Source: Kineothrix sp. MSJ-39
Lineage (GTDB): Bacteria; Bacillota; Clostridia; Lachnospirales; Lachnospiraceae
Direction of reading: 5' to 3'
DNA: 64,000 bases
NCBI RefSeq assembly: GCF_018917935.1
Contig: NZ_JAHLPN010000005.1
Coordinates: 1 to 64,000, forward strand
Part shown: positions 6,879-14,904 of the stretch, one piece after another
How positions within the stretch are numbered: position 1 is the first letter of the stretch
Layout: every line of letters starts with the position of its first letter
Translations under genes and position numbers: made by a program
Notes under the pieces: generated by a model
Database searches by the model: none
The model's input: the letters and a program-made list of their open reading frames with translations, nothing else
What the model was told of the DNA's origin: nothing

Positions 6879-7343
6879 TTATGCCATGGCATTTGCCATT
6901 TTGTATTTAAACAGCATCTCTGCATGATTCTGTTCTTCGATCTGGATGTCTGCGAGCAGCTTTCTCACACACGGCTCTGCAAACACAAAGACATTTGTAT
7001 TGTATTCGCCCGATACAAGCTTCTCCGTTCCGATCGCATCCGTTGCCAGAAAGCTGTCGCTTTCCTTATCCTCCGGGCTGCTCATGGAAGTGTAGGTTGC
7101 CTTTGGGTTATAATTTTTGCCGTCCGCATCGTTGCAGTCACAGTCCGGGCAGTTACCGGAAAGCAACTGTCCAAGAGAATCAAAATGTTTTTTCTCTTTT
7201 ATATGCAGCTGATGGAACAGATCCTTTAACACCGGATCCTTGGCTTCCTGCTCATAGCGTTTGTATTTTTCCATACAGCTTTTTTCCTGTGTCTGCAGAT
7301 CCTCGATCGCCGTCTTTTCTTTTTCTTTTAATGTTACATTCAT
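6879..7343 (-). CDS. Ferritin-like / CotF-type coat-associated protein
   Basis: This is a 154-residue helical protein with the two-helix-pair pattern of ferritin-like and CotF/spore-coat families. 'EKSCMEKYKRYEQEA', 'LHIKEKKHFDSL' (E-x-x-H type) and the C-terminal 'QIEEQNHAEMLFKYK' (E-x-x-H) could contribute metal ligands. A cysteine/aspartate patch 'NCPDCDCNDADG' in the middle is unusual. The frame is open from 7442, but the ATG at 7343 has a GGAG ribosome site 8 bases upstream, whereas the ATG at 7349 is only 2 bases from it. It is monocistronic with its own terminator and lies next to trxB, so an oxidative-stress role is possible. That is inference. Confidence 0.65.
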   Translation of the reverse strand: MNVTLKEKEKTAIEDLQTQEKSCMEKYKRYEQEAKDPVLKDLFHQLHIKEKKHFDSLGQLLSGNCPDCDCNDADGKNYNPKATYTSMSSPEDKESDSFLATDAIGTEKLVSGEYNTNVFVFAEPCVRKLLADIQIEEQNHAEMLFKYKMANAMA

Positions 7344-7452
7344 ACTCATGTCTCCTTTTCTTCTTTTACTTTCAGTATGTCTTTTTTGCTGGAAAAATAT
7401 GCAAGGGAAATGCCGGAAAAGTATCTCTTTTACAAGTGACAATCTATACCGG

Positions 7453-7496
7453 ATGATGTAAACTGTTTATATAAATGATGTAAACTGTTTATATAA
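7453..7496. repeat. Two direct 22-bp repeats, each containing a TAAAC-T-GTTTA dyad
   Basis: ATGATGTAAACTGTTTATATAA occurs twice head-to-tail with an exact 22-base period (7453-7474 and 7475-7496). Each copy contains the palindrome TAAACTGTTTA. A 22-bp spacing (two helical turns) in the divergent region between the ferritin-like gene and the SDR gene fits cooperative binding by a dimeric regulator. Confidence 0.65.
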
Positions 7497-7539
7497 AAAA
7501 AGAAAAGATTATTGACATTATCATAGAGGAGAGATTACT

Positions 7540-8259
7540 ATGCCAAAATATGCTTTTATCACAGGTGCTTCCCGCGGTATCGGAGCTGCGATCGCGCATG
7601 AGCTTGCCGCACAGGGATACCACCTTTATCTGACCTGTCTGACAAACGGCAGAAGACTGCAGTCCCTGGCAGATGAGCTTTCACAGACCTACTCCGTTTC
7701 CTGTCAGTGTTTTGTCGGGGACATCGGAGATTACAGCTTTGTAGAGCGCTGCTTTTCAAAAATTGATTTCCTGGATGTCCTTGTTAATAACGCAGGTATT
7801 TCCTATGTCGGACTGCTATCCGATATGGAAGTCAGCGACTGGGATCAGGTCATGCACACCAATCTCTCTGCCAGCTTTTATACAAGTAAGCTGGCAATCC
7901 CTCTGATGCTGAAAAAACACGAGGGCAAGATCATCAATATTTCTTCTGTCTGGGGAAATGTAGGGGCTTCCATGGAGGTCGCCTATTCTGCCTCCAAAGG
8001 CGGACTGAACAGCTTTACGAAAGCACTTGCCAAAGAGTTAGCGCCAAGTAACATTCAGGTCAATGCACTTGCCTGCGGTGTAATCGATACGGATATGAAT
8101 AAATGCTTTTCTGTTGATGATATGGAGATCCTGAAAGGAGAAATCCCGGCAGACAGAATCGGAACGACGCTCGAAGCTGCCAAAATGGTCAGCATGATCA
8201 TTCATTCCCCTTCGTATCTGACGGGACAGATCATTACTATGGATGGTGGCTGGCAATAG
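7540..8259 (+). CDS. SDR family oxidoreductase (FabG-like)
   Basis: This is a 239-residue classical short-chain dehydrogenase/reductase using NAD(P)H. The cofactor motif is TGASRGIG at residues 8-15, with 'NNAGIS' near residue 86. The catalytic Ser lies in 'IINISSVWG' and Tyr/Lys in 'YSASKGG'. The C-terminal 'TGQIITMDGGWQ' is typical of FabG-like enzymes. The start has a GAGGAGA ribosome site. The gene is alone, not in a fatty-acid synthesis cluster, so it is more likely an accessory ketoacyl or sugar/alcohol reductase than the main FabG. It ends 2 bases before the convergent esterase gene, with no obvious terminator in the gap. Confidence 0.85.
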   Translation: MPKYAFITGASRGIGAAIAHELAAQGYHLYLTCLTNGRRLQSLADELSQTYSVSCQCFVGDIGDYSFVERCFSKIDFLDVLVNNAGISYVGLLSDMEVSDWDQVMHTNLSASFYTSKLAIPLMLKKHEGKIINISSVWGNVGASMEVAYSASKGGLNSFTKALAKELAPSNIQVNALACGVIDTDMNKCFSVDDMEILKGEIPADRIGTTLEAAKMVSMIIHSPSYLTGQIITMDGGWQ

Positions 8260-8261
8260 CC

Positions 8262-9194
8262 TTACATACCGTCTACGACAGTAAAGAAGTGTTCTACTTC
8301 CTGCCACGCCCTTTTGGATTCCGGCAGATGCATCATCGCCATTTGGAATACGTGGAACATTCCCTCGTATTCCGACAGGCGCACATGTACGCCCTGCCCT
8401 TTTGCCTTGGCTGCTACCTGCCGGGAATCGCTGAGCAGCATTTCGTAAGTACCGACCTGAATCAGCATCGGCGGGAAACCGGTAAAATCTCCGAACAGCG
8501 GAGACAGATACGGATTTTTCGGATCGTGATCCTGCCTGTAATCTGTATTATAGATCAGACTGTCCCTTGTTTTGCCAAACAGGGGATCTTTTTCATAATT
8601 CTCATCATAAGACGCACCACTCGCCGTCATATCCGTCCACGGCGACATGGCAACGATTCCTCTCGGCAGTTTTCTGCCATGATCCTTCAGATAATGACAA
8701 AGCGCCATGCAAAGCCCCCCACCCGCGGAATCCCCACCAAGATAGATCTGGTCTTCCGTAAAGCCTTTTACTTCCCGCAGCCAGTCATATGCCGTCATGG
8801 CATCTTCAAGAGCCGCCGGGAACGGATTTTCCGGTGCAACGCGGTAATCTATGGAAAGCACATCCATTCCTTTTCCTGCCTCCGCATATAATACGGCAAA
8901 GTTTCGATAGGTATTATGGATCTTCCCCACATAACCGCCGCCATGCAGCTGCAACAGAACACGGTCTTCTCTTCGCCCTTCCGTTTTAGTCAAATATTCC
9001 ATGGAAAAGAGCGGCAGACGGATTTCTTCCATCTCAAATCCCGCCGGGCATCTCCACGGCGGCTCTACAATCTTCTTTCGCATCTCTCCATTTTTAAATT
9101 TCTGTCCGATCAGGTGATCGCTTGTTACCCGTGCGATCAGTTCCCGTACAAGCTGACCTTTGAAGCTTGCTTCTTCTTCTGAAATTTTGATCAT
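8262..9194 (-). CDS. Alpha/beta hydrolase of the hormone-sensitive lipase type
   Basis: This 310-residue cytoplasmic esterase/lipase carries the oxyanion motif HGGG (about residue 84), the nucleophile elbow GDSAGG (about 154) and 'YRVAPENPFPAALED', all HSL-family signatures. The acid and histidine lie in the C-terminal part ('GMFHVFQMAMMHLP'). Its start overlaps the stop of the zinc-ribbon membrane protein by four bases, making it the last gene of a co-translated trio with that protein and the acyltransferase-like gene. A role in ester turnover opposite to the acyltransferase is a reasonable inference; the substrate is unknown. Confidence 0.85.
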   Translation of the reverse strand: MIKISEEEASFKGQLVRELIARVTSDHLIGQKFKNGEMRKKIVEPPWRCPAGFEMEEIRLPLFSMEYLTKTEGRREDRVLLQLHGGGYVGKIHNTYRNFAVLYAEAGKGMDVLSIDYRVAPENPFPAALEDAMTAYDWLREVKGFTEDQIYLGGDSAGGGLCMALCHYLKDHGRKLPRGIVAMSPWTDMTASGASYDENYEKDPLFGKTRDSLIYNTDYRQDHDPKNPYLSPLFGDFTGFPPMLIQVGTYEMLLSDSRQVAAKAKGQGVHVRLSEYEGMFHVFQMAMMHLPESKRAWQEVEHFFTVVDGM

Positions 9195-9862
9195 ATGTGA
9201 AATCTCCTCTTTAATTCATTCTTTGCTCTTCGGTCACCGAACAAAATGGTTCCTAAAAACAATATGCCGCTGCTTACGACTGCGACCATGCTCAGAAGCG
9301 GTCTTGTTACAATATGCAGCGCATACAAAAGTATCTGGATATCTGCGATCACGATCATGCCAAGCTGCAGCAGGATATAGCTTTGCCAGTTCTGCATATT
9401 GACGATCATCAGCACGATAATGCCTGTATCCACCAGCAGAATCGCACAGGGGATGGCATAATTGACCGACCAGCCGCGATAGCCCAGAATATGATCGATC
9501 AGCACACAGAGCAGGATCGCTGCCAGGCTCTGCACCATGATCTTCATCGTATGCCCCTCATCCTGATTGAAAAGCGTGTAACGCAGTGTCAGCAAAAAGT
9601 AAAAAATACCTGCGTCACAGATAACCGACCACATCAGACCCGTGTAGGTCAGGTAATTGATCACACCAAGCAAAAGTATGGCGATCAGGGAAACAAACAG
9701 GCAGATCCGCATCAGGAATCTGTACTTTTTCTGCGGAATGGAAACCTGCGGATACATAGGCTCTGTCTGCTTTTCATCCACCTTTTCGAGTACACTTCTG
9801 CAAAACGGACAGACACTTGTCTGATCCAATATTTGAATTTTACACTGTTTACAATACTTCAT
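9191..9862 (-). CDS. Zinc-ribbon membrane protein (DUF6320-like)
   Basis: Residues 2-20 form a zinc ribbon, CKQC-x12-CPFC, followed by a short linker and five or six membrane helices covering the rest of the 223-residue protein. I relate it to the DUF6320 family, which is often encoded beside acyltransferase/condensation-like and esterase genes in Lachnospiraceae; this is from memory. The start is placed at 9862 because GGAG lies 6 bases upstream, within the 3' end of the preceding gene. The genes overlap by 14 bases. Its function is unknown; it may anchor or regulate the flanking soluble enzymes at the membrane. Confidence 0.65.
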   Translation of the reverse strand: MKYCKQCKIQILDQTSVCPFCRSVLEKVDEKQTEPMYPQVSIPQKKYRFLMRICLFVSLIAILLLGVINYLTYTGLMWSVICDAGIFYFLLTLRYTLFNQDEGHTMKIMVQSLAAILLCVLIDHILGYRGWSVNYAIPCAILLVDTGIIVLMIVNMQNWQSYILLQLGMIVIADIQILLYALHIVTRPLLSMVAVVSSGILFLGTILFGDRRAKNELKRRFHI

Positions 9863-11138
9863 AGGCTTCTCCATTCGTTTCGATGGTCACCGGTACACCC
9901 AGCTCCGACAGCGTGCGGAAAAAACACTTCTGGATCGACTGATCCTTTAACTTGGAGCTGATCGTATACACAAGTGTATCTCCATAAGAGCTGATGCTGC
10001 ATTTCATATTCTGTCCCTTTGTCATGGAAAGCACGACATGCATTTTATCGATATACGGCCGGTAATCTTCCCGGATCTGCAGACTGCCTACATTCGTCAC
10101 GGTAGAGGTATTGGCAAGTGCAGAACTGCGGTATACCCATTTCATGGCAAGATTTTTCACAAACAAAGGCACCATACGCAGCATCAGGTTTTTCTGGTTT
10201 GATACATTATAAGAGATCAGGCTGTCCATATTTTCCTTGGTGATCTGCTCCTTCAGACTCTCGTCGATCTTGGCGATCACTTCTTCCACCGTATAGTTTT
10301 CCCTGTCAGCCCGCAACACTGCTGCTGTCATGCCAAAGAAATTCTTCGTTGTGATCGAACCGTAAAACGGACGCAGATTGACCGGTACACAAATACTGAT
10401 CGGTTTTTTATAGGGCTGGCTGTGCAGATGCTCTTTATAGATGCTGTAAGCAAAAATACCGGTCAGGAATGTGTTGATGCTGACACCATACTCCTTTGCT
10501 TTTGCCTTCAGGATCGGTATATTCAGGTAGCCATGGGTAACTGATAGTGCCTTTGGCGGCAGGAACTCCCCCGTCAGGCGGACTGCACGCTCTGTTTTAT
10601 ACTTTTTCTTATACTTCTTGCCGGTATAATTTTTGATATAACTGTCTTCTTTATTCAAAGAGGTATCACTGCACAATTCATCGCCCAGCTTTTCCATCAG
10701 ATCATCGTGTGTCAGGCGCAGATATTCATAAACCAGCTCCCGCAGGAAGGTAATCCCTCCCATGCCATCTGTCAGGACATGGAACACCTCCAGATTGATC
10801 CGCTTTCGATAGTAAGTCACACGAAACAGATAATTGTTGTTCTGATACACCGGAATGTACAGACACGGATAAGTATCTTCCTTCCTTACTCTTGGTGCAG
10901 GCCGGTTATTCGTTTCAAAATAATACCAGAACATGCCTCTGCGCAGTCTGACATGGAATACATCAAACTTCGGAAGCACTCGGTTTAATGCTTCCTGCAG
11001 CTTTTCTTCTATGATATCTTCTGTCAGTGTCACGGAGATCCGGTAAACACTGCTCATGCTTTCATTGGCAATGACCGGGAAAAGCAGTGCGGTATTATCC
11101 AGCTTGTCCCATCTCATTTCTTTTTCTGTCAGGCTCAT
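9849..11138 (-). CDS. Condensation/alcohol acetyltransferase-like protein
   Basis: This is a 429-residue member of the CoA-dependent acyltransferase superfamily (BAHD, WES and NRPS-condensation fold). The catalytic motif HVLTDGMGG (the HxxxDG type) lies near residue 130. The second half carries the family's conserved 'SICVPVNLRPFY' and a terminal 'NVGSLQIREDYRPYIDKM'. It probably transfers an acyl group from CoA to an alcohol or amine. It follows hydF by 18 bases and overlaps the zinc-ribbon membrane gene, so it is translationally coupled to the downstream pair. The physiological substrate cannot be read from sequence. Confidence 0.7.
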   Translation of the reverse strand: MSLTEKEMRWDKLDNTALLFPVIANESMSSVYRISVTLTEDIIEEKLQEALNRVLPKFDVFHVRLRRGMFWYYFETNNRPAPRVRKEDTYPCLYIPVYQNNNYLFRVTYYRKRINLEVFHVLTDGMGGITFLRELVYEYLRLTHDDLMEKLGDELCSDTSLNKEDSYIKNYTGKKYKKKYKTERAVRLTGEFLPPKALSVTHGYLNIPILKAKAKEYGVSINTFLTGIFAYSIYKEHLHSQPYKKPISICVPVNLRPFYGSITTKNFFGMTAAVLRADRENYTVEEVIAKIDESLKEQITKENMDSLISYNVSNQKNLMLRMVPLFVKNLAMKWVYRSSALANTSTVTNVGSLQIREDYRPYIDKMHVVLSMTKGQNMKCSISSYGDTLVYTISSKLKDQSIQKCFFRTLSELGVPVTIETNGEAYEVL

Positions 11139-11156
11139 TCTTTTTCTCCTGCTCTT

Positions 11157-12374
11157 TTAAATAATTTCTGTCTGAAATACAGCCAGGCTTCTTTTCAGAA
11201 TACCATTCATATGGGCGATCGCCATGCCATAGTTAGTCATGGGTACCCCTGCCTGCAAGCAGGCTTCTTTGCGGTACTGCATTTCTCTTTCATTCAGCAT
11301 ACAGCCGCCGCAGTGGATCACAAGCGCGTATTTCGTCAGATCCTGTGCAAACTCCGTTCCACTCGTCCATGTAAATGTCAGTTCTTTTCCCGTGTGTTTT
11401 TTCAGCCATGCAGGCAGCTTCTGCGTTCCGATATCGCCGCATTGCCTGTGATGGCTGCAGCCTTCGGAGATCAGCACCTGATCGCCGTCCTTCAGACGGT
11501 CGATACAGCCTGCTGCGGCTTTTGCCGTCTCAAGCTGACCTTTATATCTGGCAAACAGCACGGAAAATGACGTAAGCGGCATTTCCGGCGGTACAATTTC
11601 CTTGACGTAGCCAAATGCCTGGCTGTCCGTAACAACCAGGGCAGGCTTTACATGGGAAAGTGTTTCAGCAAGCTCTGTTTCCCTCGTCACAACTGCGATC
11701 ATGCCATGATCCAACAAATCTCTGAGCACCTGCTGCTGTGGCAGGATCAGACGTCCTTTCGGTGCTGCTGCATCGATCGGTGTTACAAGCACAACCAGAT
11801 CTCCTGCCTGCACCAAATCACTGACGATCGGCTTTTCACGGTTTAGAGGCTGTGCCAGCTTTCCGATCATATCTTTCAGTTCTTCTATATTTTTCTTTTC
11901 TCTGGCACTGACCAATATTTTCGCCATCTCCGGCGCAAAATGCTTCCATTTTTCAACATCCTGTTCAAATGCCAGATCGATCTTATTGATCGCCAGTATG
12001 GTCGGTACTTTTCTTTCCTGCAAAAGTGCAAGCAATTCCTTTTCCTGCTCCGACGGTTCTTTGATCGCACTCATGACAACGACCGCCACATCCGTCTTGC
12101 GCAGGATCTGCTTTGTCTTTTCCACCCGAAGCTTCCCAAGCTCCCCTTCGTCATCCATACCCGGCGTGTCGATGATAAGCACGGGGCCGATCGGCAGAAG
12201 CTCCATGGATTTTTGCACCGGATCGGTCGTCGTTCCGAGCACATCCGATACGACAGACAGTGCCTGTCCGGTCACTGCATTCACAAGGCTTGATTTGCCG
12301 CTGTTTCTTCTGCCGAAAAAACCGATATGCACACGCTGCGCGCTGCTTGTATCATTCAGTCCCATACCTGTCAC
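11157..12374 (-). CDS. hydF: [FeFe]-hydrogenase H-cluster maturation GTPase HydF
   Basis: HydF is the scaffold that assembles the 2Fe subcluster and delivers it to apo-hydrogenase. The 405-residue protein has an N-terminal Era-like GTPase domain (G1 'GRRNSGKSS', G3 'DTPGMDD', G4 'NKID'), a central dimerisation region, and a C-terminal iron-sulfur site with CxH ('EGCSHH') and HCGGC about 50 residues later. It follows hydG by 15 bases with an AAGGAG ribosome site. HydE is not encoded in this window, nor is a hydrogenase. Confidence 0.95.
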   Translation of the reverse strand: MTGMGLNDTSSAQRVHIGFFGRRNSGKSSLVNAVTGQALSVVSDVLGTTTDPVQKSMELLPIGPVLIIDTPGMDDEGELGKLRVEKTKQILRKTDVAVVVMSAIKEPSEQEKELLALLQERKVPTILAINKIDLAFEQDVEKWKHFAPEMAKILVSAREKKNIEELKDMIGKLAQPLNREKPIVSDLVQAGDLVVLVTPIDAAAPKGRLILPQQQVLRDLLDHGMIAVVTRETELAETLSHVKPALVVTDSQAFGYVKEIVPPEMPLTSFSVLFARYKGQLETAKAAAGCIDRLKDGDQVLISEGCSHHRQCGDIGTQKLPAWLKKHTGKELTFTWTSGTEFAQDLTKYALVIHCGGCMLNEREMQYRKEACLQAGVPMTNYGMAIAHMNGILKRSLAVFQTEII

Positions 12375-12389
12375 TCCTTTTTTTCTTTA

Positions 12390-13808
12390 TCAGAATCTGA
12401 AATCACGCTGTCCGTTTTCGATATTGACCAGATTCTTTTCTACGATCTCACGTACCTTTTCCCGCGGGATATTGGCAAGCTGCTCCCGGATCAGCTTTTC
12501 TCCTTTTTCTCTCGTTTCCGGAGAAGCATAATCGATCAGGTATTCCTGCAGTGTCATCAAGGCATTCGGCAGACAGCAATTGGAGATCTGTCCGCTCTTG
12601 CAAAGAGACATAAACCTGTCGCCGGTTCTGCCTTCCCGGTAGCAGGCGGTACAAAAGCTCGGGATATAACCGCCGTCAATCAGCCAGCTTACCACCTGAT
12701 CGAGCGTTCTCGTATCGCTGACATCAAACTGCTCGCTGCATTCCTCCGGGAGCTCCGGCTCCGCATAACCGCCGACGCTCGTTTTGGAACCGCCGCTGAT
12801 CTGGGAAATGCCAAGACCAATGACTTTTTCCCTGCACGCCTGACTTTCTCTTGTGGAAATGATCATGCCCGTGTACGGAACACTGATCCTGATGCAGGCA
12901 ATGATCTTGGCAAACGTATCATCATCAATCCCGTTGTCAAATGCGGACGGGTCGATATCATCTGCCTTTTTGATACGCGGAACGCTGATCGTATGCGGTC
13001 CCACGCCATGTACAGCCTCCAGATGCTCTGCATGCATCAAAAGTGCCGTGAACTCATATCTGTATAATTCCAGACCGAATAAAACACCCAGTCCAACATC
13101 ATCAATTCCGCCGTCCATGGCACGATCCATGGCTTCCGTATGGTAAGCATAATTGTGCTTCGGCCCGGTCGGATGCAGTTTTTCATAGCTTTCCTTATGA
13201 TAGGTTTCCTGAAACAGGATGTAAGTACCAATGCCTGCTTCTTTTAATTTATGGTAATTTTCTACCGTAGTCGCTGCAATATTGACGTTGACACGGCGGA
13301 TCGATCCATTTTTATGTTTGACACTGTAGATCGTTTTGATACAGTCCAGAATATATTCGATCGGATTGTTGACCGGATCCTCTCCTGCTTCGATCGCCAG
13401 TCTCTTATGTCCCATATCCTGCAGGGCAGTAACTTCCTTTACGATCTCCTCCTGCGTCAGCTTCTTTCTGGCGATATGCTTATTCTTCATATGATAAGGG
13501 CAGTATACACAGCCGTTCACACAATAGTTGGATAAATACAGCGGGGCAAACATGACAATACGATTTCCGTAAAAATCTTCCTTGATCTGTTTTGCCAGTG
13601 CATAGATCTCTTCATTCTTTTCCGGGATATCGCAATCCAGAAGCACTGCTGCCTCTGTGTGGGATAAGCCCTTTCTCAGCTTTGCTTTCTCCAGAATCGT
13701 GTCGATGAGCTGTTCATTATGTCTGTTTTTCCAGGCATAATCCAGTGTCGCCATGACCTCATCATGGTCAATGAATTCTTCTGCCTTTAATGATTTTGCA
13801 TTATACAT
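12390..13808 (-). CDS. hydG: [FeFe]-hydrogenase maturase HydG (radical SAM tyrosine lyase)
   Basis: HydG cleaves tyrosine to supply the CO and cyanide ligands of the H-cluster. The 472-residue protein has the radical-SAM CX3CX2C motif in 'NYCVNGCVYCPYH' (about residue 92) and the C-terminal auxiliary-cluster motif beginning CTACYREGRTG, with the last Cys 22 residues after the second. Length matches HydG. It opens a run of five minus-strand genes continuing with hydF, an acyltransferase, a zinc-ribbon membrane protein and an esterase. A GCTATAC/GTATAGC inverted repeat lies about 60 bases upstream. Confidence 0.95.
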   Translation of the reverse strand: MYNAKSLKAEEFIDHDEVMATLDYAWKNRHNEQLIDTILEKAKLRKGLSHTEAAVLLDCDIPEKNEEIYALAKQIKEDFYGNRIVMFAPLYLSNYCVNGCVYCPYHMKNKHIARKKLTQEEIVKEVTALQDMGHKRLAIEAGEDPVNNPIEYILDCIKTIYSVKHKNGSIRRVNVNIAATTVENYHKLKEAGIGTYILFQETYHKESYEKLHPTGPKHNYAYHTEAMDRAMDGGIDDVGLGVLFGLELYRYEFTALLMHAEHLEAVHGVGPHTISVPRIKKADDIDPSAFDNGIDDDTFAKIIACIRISVPYTGMIISTRESQACREKVIGLGISQISGGSKTSVGGYAEPELPEECSEQFDVSDTRTLDQVVSWLIDGGYIPSFCTACYREGRTGDRFMSLCKSGQISNCCLPNALMTLQEYLIDYASPETREKGEKLIREQLANIPREKVREIVEKNLVNIENGQRDFRF

Positions 13809-13867
13809 GATATGCCTTCTTTCTACGTGTCTGTATGCTATTTGTTCTCTTCCTTATATTTCAGGTT

Positions 13868-13888
13868 GCTATACGGATACAGTATAGC
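13868..13888 (-). promoter_or_regulatory. Inverted repeat upstream of hydG
   Basis: GCTATAC (13868-13874) and GTATAGC (13882-13888) form a 7-bp inverted repeat, about 60 bases before the hydG start. Either arm resembles a -10 element, so a promoter overlapped by an operator is plausible; no regulator is implied by the neighbours. Confidence 0.35.
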
Positions 13889-13889
13889 A

Positions 13890-13922
13890 CAAAAACAGAG
13901 GTCATGCCATGCATGACCTCCT
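13890..13922 (-). terminator. Terminator of the hemerythrin-HIT gene
   Basis: Minus-strand 9-bp stem GAGGTCATG / CATGACCTC (13898-13906 and 13912-13920) with a 5-base loop and TGTTTTTG downstream. It lies 20 bases after the stop codon. Confidence 0.75.
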
Positions 13923-13942
13923 CGTCATTCTTCTTTTTGTAC

Positions 13943-14785
13943 TTATCGCAGTGCTTCCTTTAACTGCTGATAAATTTTATCATATTGTGCCTCATCTGTC
14001 TGCAGACACGGTCTGTCCAGTGTCTGTGGCACGCCATAGGTTCCATTTTCCTTATATTTCGGGATCACGTGAAAGATCAGTCTGTCACTGTAATCCTCAC
14101 TGTCAAAATAATTGATCGCATCCGGTGCAAACAGCTTTTTGAGCGTTTTTGCCGTTTTGGCAATGTCCGCAAAAAACATGTTCCGCTCCAGAGTTGACAA
14201 CCTGCAGAGTTCTCTTGCCGACTCCTTAAATACAACTGCCACCCTTCCCTGACAGGTCTGATCCCGGTACAGATACACTCGTGAAACATCGAGATCCGCT
14301 ACATAAGCGCCGTAAATCTCTTCCAGTTCTTTTCCGGTTGTCCTCTGCTTACCAGCCTCCATTGTTTTCCGGTAAGCCAGATAGGCTCTTGCCATTTCCA
14401 TGTCCTCACTGAGTACATGGTTCATGACCCAACTCTGTACTTCTTCCTTGATCTTGCGCAGCTCCGTCGCCGGCTCCTGCTTCAGCTTCGGAATATTGAT
14501 CTGCATGATATAATCCGAACATTTCTTATGAAACTGCTTGTGCTTTGTGATCTTTGGATAAGACATTTCATCCATGATCATTTCTTCTGCATAAAAATGA
14601 TAAGCAGTAAAATCTCTGAGTCCGCAGACGATATCCAGAAGCTGCTTATCCGTCACCCCAATACATTGCATACGCAGCAGTTGTTCCATATCTCTGCCCA
14701 ATTTAAACAACTGCTTATGCTGTACATCGATACTCTCAATACTGGTATTCAGGTTCTTCTCCCAATCGAACTTAAAGTCAAACAT
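13943..14785 (-). CDS. Hemerythrin domain fused to a degenerate HIT-like domain
   Basis: Residues 1-130 are a bacteriohemerythrin: the first His lies in 'DVQHKQLF', HxxxE in 'YHFYAEEMIM' and HxxxH in 'KHKQFHKK', with the last ligands in 'NHVLSEDMEM'. This builds a di-iron O2-binding four-helix bundle. Residues about 160-280 resemble the HIT fold ending in 'DRLIFHVIPKY', where the usual HxHxH triad keeps only the last His, so hydrolase activity is doubtful. The frame opens at 14839, but ATG at 14785 has GGAGG 6 bases upstream. The product may be an oxygen or redox sensor whose output domain binds nucleotides. Confidence 0.7.
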   Translation of the reverse strand: MFDFKFDWEKNLNTSIESIDVQHKQLFKLGRDMEQLLRMQCIGVTDKQLLDIVCGLRDFTAYHFYAEEMIMDEMSYPKITKHKQFHKKCSDYIMQINIPKLKQEPATELRKIKEEVQSWVMNHVLSEDMEMARAYLAYRKTMEAGKQRTTGKELEEIYGAYVADLDVSRVYLYRDQTCQGRVAVVFKESARELCRLSTLERNMFFADIAKTAKTLKKLFAPDAINYFDSEDYSDRLIFHVIPKYKENGTYGVPQTLDRPCLQTDEAQYDKIYQQLKEALR

Positions 14786-14904
14786 AACTAGCCTCCATTT
14801 GCCATATTGTAGTATCCCCATCATCTTCTCTTCGTTCACTACTATGTTATCATGGATCGCTATGTACCGTAAACCGACAAAAACACGGTTTTTCAGCAGT
14901 TTCT

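Noticed and set aside
7512-7540. TTGACA upstream of the SDR gene as a -35 element
   Set aside because: The matching -10 would fall on the start codon; no acceptable hexamer exists at 16-18 bp.
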